From assembly GCF_024054555.1 (NCBI RefSeq), contig NZ_JAMXLY010000016.1, forward strand, positions 1-61,918: a DNA stretch of 61,918 nt. The letters run 5' to 3'. The stretch comes from Segatella cerevisiae (GTDB taxonomy: Bacteria; Bacteroidota; Bacteroidia; Bacteroidales; Bacteroidaceae). Position 1 is the stretch's first letter, and each line of letters begins with the position of its first letter. The notes under the pieces were generated by a model. That model searched no databases. It was not told the origin of the DNA and saw nothing but the letters and a program-made list of their open reading frames with translations. This document shows, piece after piece, positions 1 through 7,514 of the stretch. The position numbers and the translations under genes are program-made.

Positions 1-1
1 C

Positions 2-82
2 TTGTCTGAGGCAGAATACACTGCAATTGATCATGTGCGATGGAAAAATCGCAGCCTGACAGTAAATGGCAAAGATAACTGA
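2..82 (+). CDS. C-terminal end of an unidentified protein (cut by window start)
   Basis: An open frame enters from the window edge and stops at TGA 80-82, leaving 26 residues that end in SLTVNGKDN. The tail is mildly basic. It converges on the broken lipoprotein gene at 128-314, with a terminator between them. It could be the tail of a transposase or other mobile-element gene, which would explain the broken neighbour, but 26 residues are too few to assign a family and the frame may be chance. Confidence 0.3.
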   Translation: MSEAEYTAIDHVRWKNRSLTVNGKDN

Positions 83-91
83 GAATGAGAA

Positions 92-127
92 ACAAAAAAG
101 AGGATGTATCTTTTGACACACCCTCTT
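92..127 (-). terminator. Intrinsic terminator reading on the minus strand
   Basis: Minus-strand RNA pairs AAGAGGGTGTGTC with GATACATCCTCTT across an AAAA loop (13 pairs including two G-U), followed by a T-rich run. On the plus strand the two wobble positions become A-C mismatches, so the minus orientation is favoured. Palindromes of this GTGTGTC type also occur at insertion-sequence ends, so this could instead be part of an element end. Confidence 0.6.
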
Positions 128-314
128 GCTCATTACTCGTCGTTCCTTTTTCGCCTCCAGGATACCATTCAGCCGCAGTGAAGTTTCCTGTAGCTTTCCC
201 GATATTCTCATTGGGATTGACAGAGGAGGCGGAATTGTCATCGCTGCATCCGGCCATGACAGTAACCGCCAACCCTAAAAGAAATAAATGTTTGTACTTT
301 TTCCTCATTATCAT
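128..314 (-). pseudogene. Broken 5' end of a lipoprotein gene downstream of imelysin
   Basis: The minus-strand frame starts at ATG 312-314 (or 306-308), 15 bases after the imelysin stop. It encodes a lipoprotein signal ending LAVTVMAGC, an acidic and Ser-rich linker, then NIGKATGNFTAAEWYPGG. About 62 residues in, the frame runs into a terminator hairpin and then into non-protein-like sequence up to the window edge without a stop. The EWYPGG region reminds me of the di-haem oxidoreductase lipoproteins that accompany imelysin in Bacteroidales; this is a weak memory-based match. What is seen is a secretion signal joined to an interrupted reading frame. Disruption by insertion or deletion near 125-130 is inferred. 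Confidence 0.5.
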
Positions 315-329
315 AAATGTTTTGCAAAA

Positions 330-1616
330 TTATTTATTGTTTGACTGTACAAAGTCATCTGCTTTAGTCAAGGCATCCGTCAGCGTCTTGCAAGCGTCAA
401 TGGCTGCCTGTATCGTGGCTTTGTTGGCAGGGAGATTGAAGTTGTTTTCAAATGGGGCAGGGATAGCCTTGATCTTTGCCTGGGCATCGTCAATGGCATT
501 CTGTACTTCCTGACCTATTGCCGAATTATATTTCTTGAAGTAATTGGCCATAGAATTTTCTGACCGGTTGCCTTCTGTACCGCCGTTCCACACATTGTCA
601 ATGCTCTGGATGTTGTCCCAGAAATCAGTCAGGGTATTGTAAGAATAGGGGGATTCTATATAACTAGGATCTTGTCCGGAAAAAGGATTGGTGATCTTAG
701 TCAAACCGACTTCATCTGAAATACCTGCGCATCCCTTGTCACCGACGAGGATAGCAGAGATGGCACTCTTGACGGTCGTATAGAGTGAGCCGGATTGACC
801 AGCCTTTTTCATATTCTCACCGTAGGTCACACTGTTGTTGCTCATCATATAGGTGTTCCATTCCAGGCGCTCTTCTATCAGTGAGCGGTGATCCTTGGGC
901 GCATCCTCGTTCCAGCAACATTCCAGACGATACACGCTGTTCCTGAGGTCCCCTGTCACAGCTCTAGCGAAGGTCAGTTCGTAATCGCCTGTGAGTTTGG
1001 TGAAATCCAGTCCGTTGCGTTTCCATGAGTCATGGCCGTTGGCATTCAGTTCACTGGCATCCCTTGGATTACCGTCCCTGAAGAGGATGAATTCTATTCC
1101 GTGGAATCCCAGAAGAGTCTGCCCCAGGTCACCATTGGCGACAACATCTCCGTCGTCACCAGCAAGTCTTTCGACCATGTCTGCATTGGTAAGTTGTGTG
1201 TGGAAAGCTGACAGGTCAAGAGGCCACGTATCGATATGCGGGTCGATGTCATAATCTGAAGCGGCACCCAAAAGGAAAGCCTCGCTGCTCTCGTAGAATT
1301 TCCTGGAATTTCGCCAACTTGCACAGGCTTTGTCTACCATGTCTTGAGTGACGGCATTTTTCTTTGAGGCGGTCAGCAGATCGCTGACTTCGTTATAGAG
1401 ATCCGTACATTTTACGGCTAAAGAATCATAGGTCGGGTTGACAGTGTTGTCAACATAGGAAGAAAGCACACTCTGAAGATATTTGTCGCTTTCACTGAGT
1501 TGGCTTGTACCGCCACCTGCGTCGTCATCATCGTTACTGCTGCTACATGCGTTGAAACTGATGGTCATTGCGAATGCTGCCGATAGGAGCAGGGCGTTTT
1601 GAAAATGTTTTTTCAT
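330..1616 (-). CDS. Imelysin-family (peptidase M75-like) iron-regulated lipoprotein
   Basis: 428 residues with a lipoprotein signal peptide (lipobox FNAC, Cys24) followed by a Ser/Asp-rich tether. The imelysin hallmark G-x-H-x-x-E is present as GFHGIE at about residues 170-175. Family members (IrpA, EfeO-like, insulin-cleaving membrane protease relatives) are envelope proteins linked to iron uptake. Their peptidase activity is doubtful, and the GxHxxE residues are thought to bind metal. The gene lies 92 bases downstream of a porin gene and 15 bases upstream of a broken lipoprotein gene, all on the minus strand, so it probably sits in a three-gene iron- or haem-related operon read from the promoter at 3103-3133. 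Confidence 0.88.
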   Translation of the reverse strand: MKKHFQNALLLSAAFAMTISFNACSSSNDDDDAGGGTSQLSESDKYLQSVLSSYVDNTVNPTYDSLAVKCTDLYNEVSDLLTASKKNAVTQDMVDKACASWRNSRKFYESSEAFLLGAASDYDIDPHIDTWPLDLSAFHTQLTNADMVERLAGDDGDVVANGDLGQTLLGFHGIEFILFRDGNPRDASELNANGHDSWKRNGLDFTKLTGDYELTFARAVTGDLRNSVYRLECCWNEDAPKDHRSLIEERLEWNTYMMSNNSVTYGENMKKAGQSGSLYTTVKSAISAILVGDKGCAGISDEVGLTKITNPFSGQDPSYIESPYSYNTLTDFWDNIQSIDNVWNGGTEGNRSENSMANYFKKYNSAIGQEVQNAIDDAQAKIKAIPAPFENNFNLPANKATIQAAIDACKTLTDALTKADDFVQSNNK

Positions 1617-1708
1617 TTTAATTGATTTTGTTATGTGTAATTATTGATGGCTGTATTGATAGATGTCTTTCTTTGTGTTCTTCCATGTGTGCCATTGATA
1701 TGATGAGG

Positions 1709-3016
1709 TTATAGGAAGAAGGCTTCATAAGCTATTCCGATGTTGATACTGGGTTCGTTATTATAAGGGTTTTTCAGGAGTCTTTGGTTGTAGTCTGCCT
1801 TGATTACAATTTGCGGCATCGGGTAGTAATTGATGTCAAAGACTAAATTCTGCTTTTTCGTATATTCGATTTTGGGTTGTCTGTGGTCCCGGATATAAGG
1901 GTTGTAGTACTCGTAACGGCCGAAGACATAGAGTTTCTGGTGATCTTGTCTCAAACTGCTGATCTGTGAGAAGATGTCGTATCCTGCTTCTACTCCCATG
2001 GCTACTGCATTCTTTCCCACATAGGAACCTTCGTAAGGTGAGGTGTTCGTCTGTCTTCCCGGCAGATAGTAGAGGTCATAGGCATCGCTGAGATAACCGT
2101 AATCTGCTTGTCCGCGGACAATCCAGTTGTACCGGTTGAATGTAAAGTCAACACTGCCTATGGCGACGGTACCCTTGTAGTCTGATGCCTGGCCGTTGGC
2201 GTCCCTGGTATAGGAATTGTCGATGCTCTGTCCGATATAACCGCTCAAACCAAGGCGCAAACCTTTGAAGGAGGTATTGTCCACACGTGCTGCAAGGGCA
2301 TATTTATTTGCTACTTTGAATTCGAACGGATCCTGTGTGCCGTTGTGCACCCATCCTGTCGTATTGAAGAACATGGCATCCAGACCTGCAAGAAATTGCA
2401 GTTCATATTTCCAGTGAGGGAGCATGCCCCAGAAACTGACGCCTGTATCGTGCCAGGTGGAAGGGAGGATGGTGTTCTCTCCTTCAGGCCGATAAACTGT
2501 GAAGAAGTTAAGAGGCTCGTGGTGGCTGTTGTTCAGACCGACAGGAACAACGATATGACCGGCACGGATATTGAATTTTTTATTCCAGAATGATTTCTGC
2601 AGCCAGAACTGTTCCAACTCTACTTCACCTCCTTTTTCTATCTCTCTTTCCCATTCACCGCCTTCTTCATACTCTTTTTCAAAGGAGGCGCCGGTGCCGC
2701 CGTGTTCGAATTCGATCTCTGATCCCATCGTCCATCCCTTTCCGAAGTCATACCCCAGATAGATCACGGCGTGAGGGATGTCAAAGCGACCGTGACTGGG
2801 ATCATTTTTGTAATCCCCAGGTTTGGAATACCGGTATACATTGTCACTGTAAAACATGCGGCTGTAAGCCACTTCGCCATAGCCTCCTACACTGAGTCGG
2901 TTACCTTTGACATGATTCATAACACTGTCTGCAGCGCTGATTTGCGCGACAGCATTAATGGCATTACTGCATAACATTGTTGTGCAGATAACAAGGGTAA
3001 TAGGGATTTTGTTCAT
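1709..3016 (-). CDS. Phosphate-selective-porin-like outer-membrane protein (OprO/OprP type)
   Basis: 435 residues with a Sec signal peptide (basic start, hydrophobic core, cut near NAVAQ). The rest is a beta-barrel pattern rich in Gly, Tyr and Asp with alternating strands, ending in a C-terminal Phe-Leu pair. Segments such as SVGGYGEVAYSR and HGRFDIPHAVIYLGYDF are typical of Bacteroidetes porins of the OprO/OprP fold. The substrate cannot be read from sequence; its position upstream of an imelysin lipoprotein suggests iron or a metal complex rather than phosphate. It is the first gene of its operon. The start is ATG 3016, 87 bases below the -7 box, and the upstream palindrome at 3134-3149 suggests regulated expression. 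Confidence 0.8.
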   Translation of the reverse strand: MNKIPITLVICTTMLCSNAINAVAQISAADSVMNHVKGNRLSVGGYGEVAYSRMFYSDNVYRYSKPGDYKNDPSHGRFDIPHAVIYLGYDFGKGWTMGSEIEFEHGGTGASFEKEYEEGGEWEREIEKGGEVELEQFWLQKSFWNKKFNIRAGHIVVPVGLNNSHHEPLNFFTVYRPEGENTILPSTWHDTGVSFWGMLPHWKYELQFLAGLDAMFFNTTGWVHNGTQDPFEFKVANKYALAARVDNTSFKGLRLGLSGYIGQSIDNSYTRDANGQASDYKGTVAIGSVDFTFNRYNWIVRGQADYGYLSDAYDLYYLPGRQTNTSPYEGSYVGKNAVAMGVEAGYDIFSQISSLRQDHQKLYVFGRYEYYNPYIRDHRQPKIEYTKKQNLVFDINYYPMPQIVIKADYNQRLLKNPYNNEPSINIGIAYEAFFL

Positions 3017-3102
3017 TCTATTTTATTTTAAAATTATATTCCTTATTTATTTTGTTGATTAGAGGTTTCTTCCTATTATTAAGTTTTTGCAATATCCGTT
3101 TA

Positions 3103-3133
3103 CAAAAATAAATGTTATTAATTTCTACTGCAA
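3103..3133 (-). promoter_or_regulatory. Bacteroidetes promoter for the porin-imelysin operon
   Basis: On the minus strand the -7 box TATTTTTG (3103-3110) matches TAnnTTTG, and a -33 TTG (3131-3133) lies exactly 20 bases upstream. The same spacing and flanking bases occur at the first susC promoter (12726-12756). Confidence 0.7.
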
Positions 3134-3149
3134 TACTTAAAAGTAGGTA
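3134..3149. promoter_or_regulatory. Palindromic operator candidate, copy 1
   Basis: TACTTAAAAGTAGGTA is a near-perfect dyad (half-sites TACTTA and TAGGTA, one mismatch) directly upstream of the -33 TTG. A perfect version occurs at 12757-12772 in the same position relative to its promoter. A site touching the -33 box is usual for an activator or a metal-dependent regulator. The regulator is unknown. Confidence 0.6.
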
Positions 3150-3671
3150 AAATTTTAGCCTTCTATATGACGAATACTAACTTATTCGTATTGTTAAGTA
3201 TCGTTTTTGATACAAATATGATATTTATCTTTCTTTTTGAAAATCCTTAAATAGACAAAACCGTTAATAAATCTCTTAACTATAGAAAATATTTATAGAT
3301 TATTAAAGATCTTTTTCTCACAAGAAGTGCGCTCTAATGCTTGTTCCGCCACTTTCTAAGCTTTGAAGTTATAAGACCATCATATTGTCCGAGTCGGATT
3401 GTGATCTTCTGATTAAAAACTTGTTCGTATTCATTCGTCCTGTGTCCTGGTCGTGCACACTTGCCTTTTGTTCTGTCACTAAAAATAGGTATACCCTTTA
3501 AACTTTTGTCCCGATTTTCAAATCTCTTATCCTGGTTCTGACTGTTTATTGATGGTTAGATGTTATTACTTTTTATTCATTCGGTGACACCTGACCTGTG
3601 AGGATAACCATCTCACTCATACACAAATGAAAATATTGATGGTTTGTCTTTTTGTTTTCCGAATGTCCTTT
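3150..3671. other. AT-rich stretch without a recognisable gene
   Basis: Between the porin operator and the terminator of the orphan susC I see no open frame with protein-like content, no tRNA fold and no repeat. It is the upstream half of the porin promoter region plus spacer. Confidence 0.5.
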
Positions 3672-3712
3672 ACAAAAAATCTCTCCATCCAGTATTACCT
3701 GAATGGAGAGAT
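3672..3712 (-). terminator. Intrinsic terminator after the orphan susC
   Basis: A 10-bp perfect stem, ATCTCTCCAT (3679-3688) with ATGGAGAGAT (3703-3712), is followed on the minus strand by a T6 tract. A near-identical copy sits after susD at 7404-7442. Confidence 0.9.
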
Positions 3713-3765
3713 CCTTTATAGATATTCCTCTGAAAGCAACTCATACGGTTACTCCGGAAACGACT
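3672..3765. repeat. Duplicated 3' flank, copy 1 (partner 7402-7495)
   Basis: About 94 bases, terminator included, match the sequence after susD with only scattered substitutions. The terminator lies 72 bases from the susC stop here and 73 bases from the susD stop there. This implies that one susC-susD unit was duplicated and later lost its susD. Confidence 0.8.
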
Positions 3766-3783
3766 ATACGATTTGAGATTGGA

Positions 3784-6700
3784 TTAGAACGTAAGTTTTA
3801 GACCGAAAGAGAAAGATTTAGAAATAGGACTGTTATAAAGAGCATAAGAATTTTCTATAGTCTGGTGGATTTCCGGATCGCCGCCCTTCCAATTGGTTAT
3901 GATAAACAGATCCCTGCTGGCGACATAGACCTGAAGATTGGATATATTCAGATTCCTCACCCAAGGTTGTCTGAATGTATAAGACAGTGTCAGTTCGGAA
4001 AGGCGTACAAAGCCGTAATCCTGGACTGGGGTATAGTTGCCGTTGTTATAGCTGACACTCGGGTATTTATTGCTTCCGTTCTCTGGTGTCCACCAGCCGT
4101 GATTCAGATTGTTGTCACCTGTTAAACTTGATGCCGTACGGTAAGCATAGGTATTGACATAGCGACCGTATCCGTCACCCCCGAATGTTCCTGAGAAAAG
4201 GAAGTAGAGTTGCAGATTCTTGTATGTCAGGGTATTGCCTAGGCTTATGGTGAAATTCGGGACAGTATAGCCCAGGATCTTGCGGTCATTGGAAGTGATC
4301 TTCCCGTCACCGTCTACATCCTCAAATTTGACGTCACCGGGTTGGGCACCGTTGGCTGCAGCGTAGGCTTTGTCTGCGGCAGCCACTTCCAAATTGCCGT
4401 TGGCGTCATAGACGGGCTTGCCGTTGGCATCGTAGGCACACTGGATAATACCGATATTCTTGTAACCGTAGATGGCGCCGAGGGACTTGCCCAGGAACAG
4501 GCTGTTGTTTGGGTCATCCTTGCCGTCACCGTAGAGGGATTTTAGCTTATTTCTGTTCAGGTAATAGATCAACTGTGAATCCCACAGGAAGTCTTTCGTC
4601 TCGATGTTTTTCGTATTGAGGGTGAATTCTATTCCGAAGTTGTTGACCTGACCCATCGTCTCCATTAAAGTCGTCAGACCGTTGATGATAATAGGAATGG
4701 AGCGGTCGAACATTTGGGCAGTCGTCTTGGAGAAATAGCCGTCGAAATCGAGGCTGATGCGGTCCTTCAACAGGCCCAGTTCGAAACCGTAATTGACGGA
4801 CTGCGTCTTCTGCCATGCCAGGTCACTGTTGCCGAGGGTCGTAACTCTCTGAGCCCAACTTGCCTCTGAAGTATTGCCGAAGGGATAGCTGAAGCCGCCT
4901 GCCTCACCCAAAGTGATTTTTGAAAGAGTTTCATAAGGACTGAGATCCTGGCTTCCGTTCTTACCCCATGAAAGTTTCAGTTTCAAGTAAGATACCGGGG
5001 TGACTTTCTTCATGAAAGACTCGTTTGAGACTGTCCATGCCAATCCCACTGCAGGGAAGATGCCCCACTTGTTGTTTTCTCCGAAAACAGAGGAGCCGTC
5101 ACGACGTACGGACAGATCCAAATGATAGGTATCCCTGAAAGAATAGTTCAGGCGTGCCAGATAGCCGATGTCATTGTGCTTGGTATAGGTAGGAGCGTTG
5201 ATCTTTTGTACAGTTGCATAGTTCAGTCCCCAATAGCCTAGCGTAGTATTACCCAAGGAAGAGAAGTCTGAACCTGAAAAACTGCGGACATCATCAGTTT
5301 GTGAATCCCTGGTATATACCAATGTCAGATCGACGAAGTGTGGTCCGAATTCATGAGTGTAGTCCAGAATATTGTCCCAGACCCAATTGTTGATTTTTTC
5401 ACGATTAGTAGAACCGTTGGCCTGAGATAGGTACTGGGAAACCGTAGTAGGGGAATAACGGTCTTCACTCTCACCTTCCTGAACATAATAACCTTCATGG
5501 GTAAACTGGTCAGTTACACCGTGTCCCAAAGAATATGACCCATTCATTCTGAAGGTCAGGCCGTCTATCCAAGGGCATTTGATCAACAGGTGTCCGCCTA
5601 GGCCAAGCGTACTGTTAGTTTCAGTATTATCCTTATTTCCGCTTGTTATATTCCACATAGGGTTTATAGGCCCCTCATTCACCGGATATTTTTCCATCCC
5701 TGCTCCATCAGGACGCTCTGGTCTGCCATAGGGACTCATCCTGACAGCTTGATAAAGGTTATACGTTGTCGGCCCGGAATAGTCATTATAGGTGTAGGAA
5801 GTCTCACCACCGATCTGGAGCCATTTCGTAATGTCACTCTGCAGGCGCATCGTCATGGAAGTTCGGGAATAATCGTCACCAATAACAACACCTTTTTGGT
5901 CAACATAGGATCCTGAGAAGAAATAATTAATATTCTTGGAGGCACCCGAGACAGAAGCGTTGTAATTTTGTACCACGCCGGTTCTCGTACTATAGTCAAA
6001 CCAATTGGTCGTCTTTCCTGCTTTGTAATTGCTGTACTCGAAGGATTTCATCCATGTCGGGTCAGCGTCTTCTGAAAGACCGTTCAAGAGATTGGTTTTC
6101 TTGACATAGTCTGAAGGACTCAGGAGATCCGGTTTACAGGTCGGTGAAGACACTGCCCAAGAAGTGTTGAAACTGATTCTCGGTTTGCCTTCTACGCCCT
6201 TCTTAGTAGTGATCATGATCACACCTTTTGCAGCCTGGGAGCCGTAGGCTGCAAGTGATGTCGCATCTTTCAGAACACTTATACTCTCGATAATATTAGG
6301 GTCAATATCACGCTGCTTCCCTGTAAATATCACACCGTCCATTACGATTAGAGGATCAGAACCACCACTAACGGCTTTCTGACCTCGGATTTGCATATAT
6401 GAAACTCTACCGGCATCATATTCAGGAGTTACTATAACGCCACTGACAGTACCATGGAGCGCATCCATGGGATTTACAGTCGGAGTCAAAGAGATGGGAG
6501 AGTTGGCTACATCAACAGTGGAAACAGCACCTGTAAAGTTCTTGCGTTTGACCGTACCATAGCCTACGACAATGACCTCATTCAGAGTCTTGTCGTCGGC
6601 AGTCAGATGTATCTTCAACGGACTGTTCCCTGCCTTGACTGTTTGGGGCTTGTAGCCGATATAGGAAATCGTTAGTCTTGTCCCCACCGGCACGTCGAGG

Positions 6701-6924
6701 GAGAATTTTCCGTTGACGTCTGTCACCGTCCCGTCTTTGGAACCTGCTTTGATCGTAGCTCCGATGATGGGCTCATCTTTTTCATCAAGTACGTAGCCTG
6801 TAACTGTACCGGCTTGCTGCTCGACCTTGATCAGGTTTGAGGCACGCACTCCGCAATACCCGGAAGAACTTGTCAGGAAAACGAACAATCCTGAAAACAG
6901 GAACTTCAACTTAACATTTTTCAT
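3784..6924 (-). CDS. SusC-type TonB-dependent outer-membrane receptor, second copy (orphan)
   Basis: 1046 residues from ATG 6922-6924; this start aligns MKNVKLKFLF with the first copy, and 31 codons of upstream open frame are discarded. Order: signal peptide (about 1-30), carboxypeptidase-regulatory-like domain (about 40-120, GYVLDEKDEPIIGATIK), the SusC plug signature NEVIVVGYGTVKRKNFTGAV, plug domain, then a large barrel ending FSFGLKLTF. SusC proteins import oligosaccharides or peptides with energy from TonB and normally pair with a SusD lid. No susD follows this copy: its stop is followed directly by the terminator otherwise found after susD. It is highly similar to 9308-12451 throughout. 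It has its own promoter (7198-7228) and a leader of about 270 bases. Confidence 0.93.
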   Translation of the reverse strand: MKNVKLKFLFSGLFVFLTSSSGYCGVRASNLIKVEQQAGTVTGYVLDEKDEPIIGATIKAGSKDGTVTDVNGKFSLDVPVGTRLTISYIGYKPQTVKAGNSPLKIHLTADDKTLNEVIVVGYGTVKRKNFTGAVSTVDVANSPISLTPTVNPMDALHGTVSGVIVTPEYDAGRVSYMQIRGQKAVSGGSDPLIVMDGVIFTGKQRDIDPNIIESISVLKDATSLAAYGSQAAKGVIMITTKKGVEGKPRISFNTSWAVSSPTCKPDLLSPSDYVKKTNLLNGLSEDADPTWMKSFEYSNYKAGKTTNWFDYSTRTGVVQNYNASVSGASKNINYFFSGSYVDQKGVVIGDDYSRTSMTMRLQSDITKWLQIGGETSYTYNDYSGPTTYNLYQAVRMSPYGRPERPDGAGMEKYPVNEGPINPMWNITSGNKDNTETNSTLGLGGHLLIKCPWIDGLTFRMNGSYSLGHGVTDQFTHEGYYVQEGESEDRYSPTTVSQYLSQANGSTNREKINNWVWDNILDYTHEFGPHFVDLTLVYTRDSQTDDVRSFSGSDFSSLGNTTLGYWGLNYATVQKINAPTYTKHNDIGYLARLNYSFRDTYHLDLSVRRDGSSVFGENNKWGIFPAVGLAWTVSNESFMKKVTPVSYLKLKLSWGKNGSQDLSPYETLSKITLGEAGGFSYPFGNTSEASWAQRVTTLGNSDLAWQKTQSVNYGFELGLLKDRISLDFDGYFSKTTAQMFDRSIPIIINGLTTLMETMGQVNNFGIEFTLNTKNIETKDFLWDSQLIYYLNRNKLKSLYGDGKDDPNNSLFLGKSLGAIYGYKNIGIIQCAYDANGKPVYDANGNLEVAAADKAYAAANGAQPGDVKFEDVDGDGKITSNDRKILGYTVPNFTISLGNTLTYKNLQLYFLFSGTFGGDGYGRYVNTYAYRTASSLTGDNNLNHGWWTPENGSNKYPSVSYNNGNYTPVQDYGFVRLSELTLSYTFRQPWVRNLNISNLQVYVASRDLFIITNWKGGDPEIHQTIENSYALYNSPISKSFSFGLKLTF

Positions 6925-7191
6925 GAACCAATGATTTAATCTATTGAATAATTCTTTATGATCTTGTATATATCTATTATCACTAATAACTTCAGAAAAC
7001 AAAAACCTATTGGGCAAGGGCCATCAAGTGTCAAAAACACCTCAATTCCCATACCGCAACAGCTGTACATGGTGTGGAGGTCCGCACATCAGAAAATCAG
7101 AAATTATTTCAAGGGAAACCGATGAAAGACAAATGGTTAAATAGTGGTATTTTTTAATATCCATCGTATGGTAGAGCATTACCTTAAAAAA
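6925..7191 (-). other. Long untranslated leader of the orphan susC
   Basis: With transcription starting near 7190, about 265 bases precede ATG 6924. A 31-codon upstream extension of the susC frame exists but does not match the other copy and looks like leader. I see no known riboswitch fold. Long leaders of susC-like genes can carry antisense or small-RNA control, but nothing here proves it. Confidence 0.4.
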
Positions 7192-7197
7192 CCTTCG

Positions 7198-7228
7198 CAA
7201 AGTTACACACTTTTTAGCAGTTAGACAA
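7198..7228 (-). promoter_or_regulatory. Promoter of the orphan susC
   Basis: Minus-strand -7 box TAACTTTG (7198-7205) with TTG (7226-7228) exactly 20 bases upstream. Unlike the first susC, no good palindrome touches the -33. A degenerate TACCTTAAATTAAGTA lies further up at 7269-7284. Confidence 0.6.
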
Positions 7229-7401
7229 TCCCCTAAAATTATGATTGTTTTAGAAATCGAAAGATATTGTTACTTAATTTAAGGTATATTCCAAATTAAG
7301 CCCTAATAGGGACCTATTCAAATCCTGAATTTATTTCACTTTATTATATTTATCTCTCTTTGTACATACTTTCTGCGAATATTGCATCCCTCGACCTATA
7401 G

Positions 7402-7495
7402 AACAAAAATCTCTCCATCCGGTATTGCCCGAATGGAGAGATCCTTTATAGATATTCCTTTGGAAGCAACTCATACGTTGCTCCCGGAAAGGATT
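7402..7495. repeat. Duplicated 3' flank, copy 2 (partner 3672-3765)
   Basis: This is the copy downstream of susD. It shares the hairpin and the flanking GCAACTCATACG segment with 3672-3765. Confidence 0.8.
7404..7442 (-). terminator. Intrinsic terminator after susD
   Basis: The stem ATCTCTCCAT (7409-7418) pairs with ATGGAGAGAT (7433-7442) and is followed on the minus strand by TTTTT. It is the twin of 3672-3712. Confidence 0.9.
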
Positions 7496-7514
7496 GTTCA
7501 CTTGCCTAATCTGA

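Noticed and set aside
7269..7284. TACCTTAAATTAAGTA as a third copy of the shared operator
   Set aside because: Only part of each half-site matches and it lies more than 40 bases from the -33 box, unlike the other two; kept as a weak hint only.
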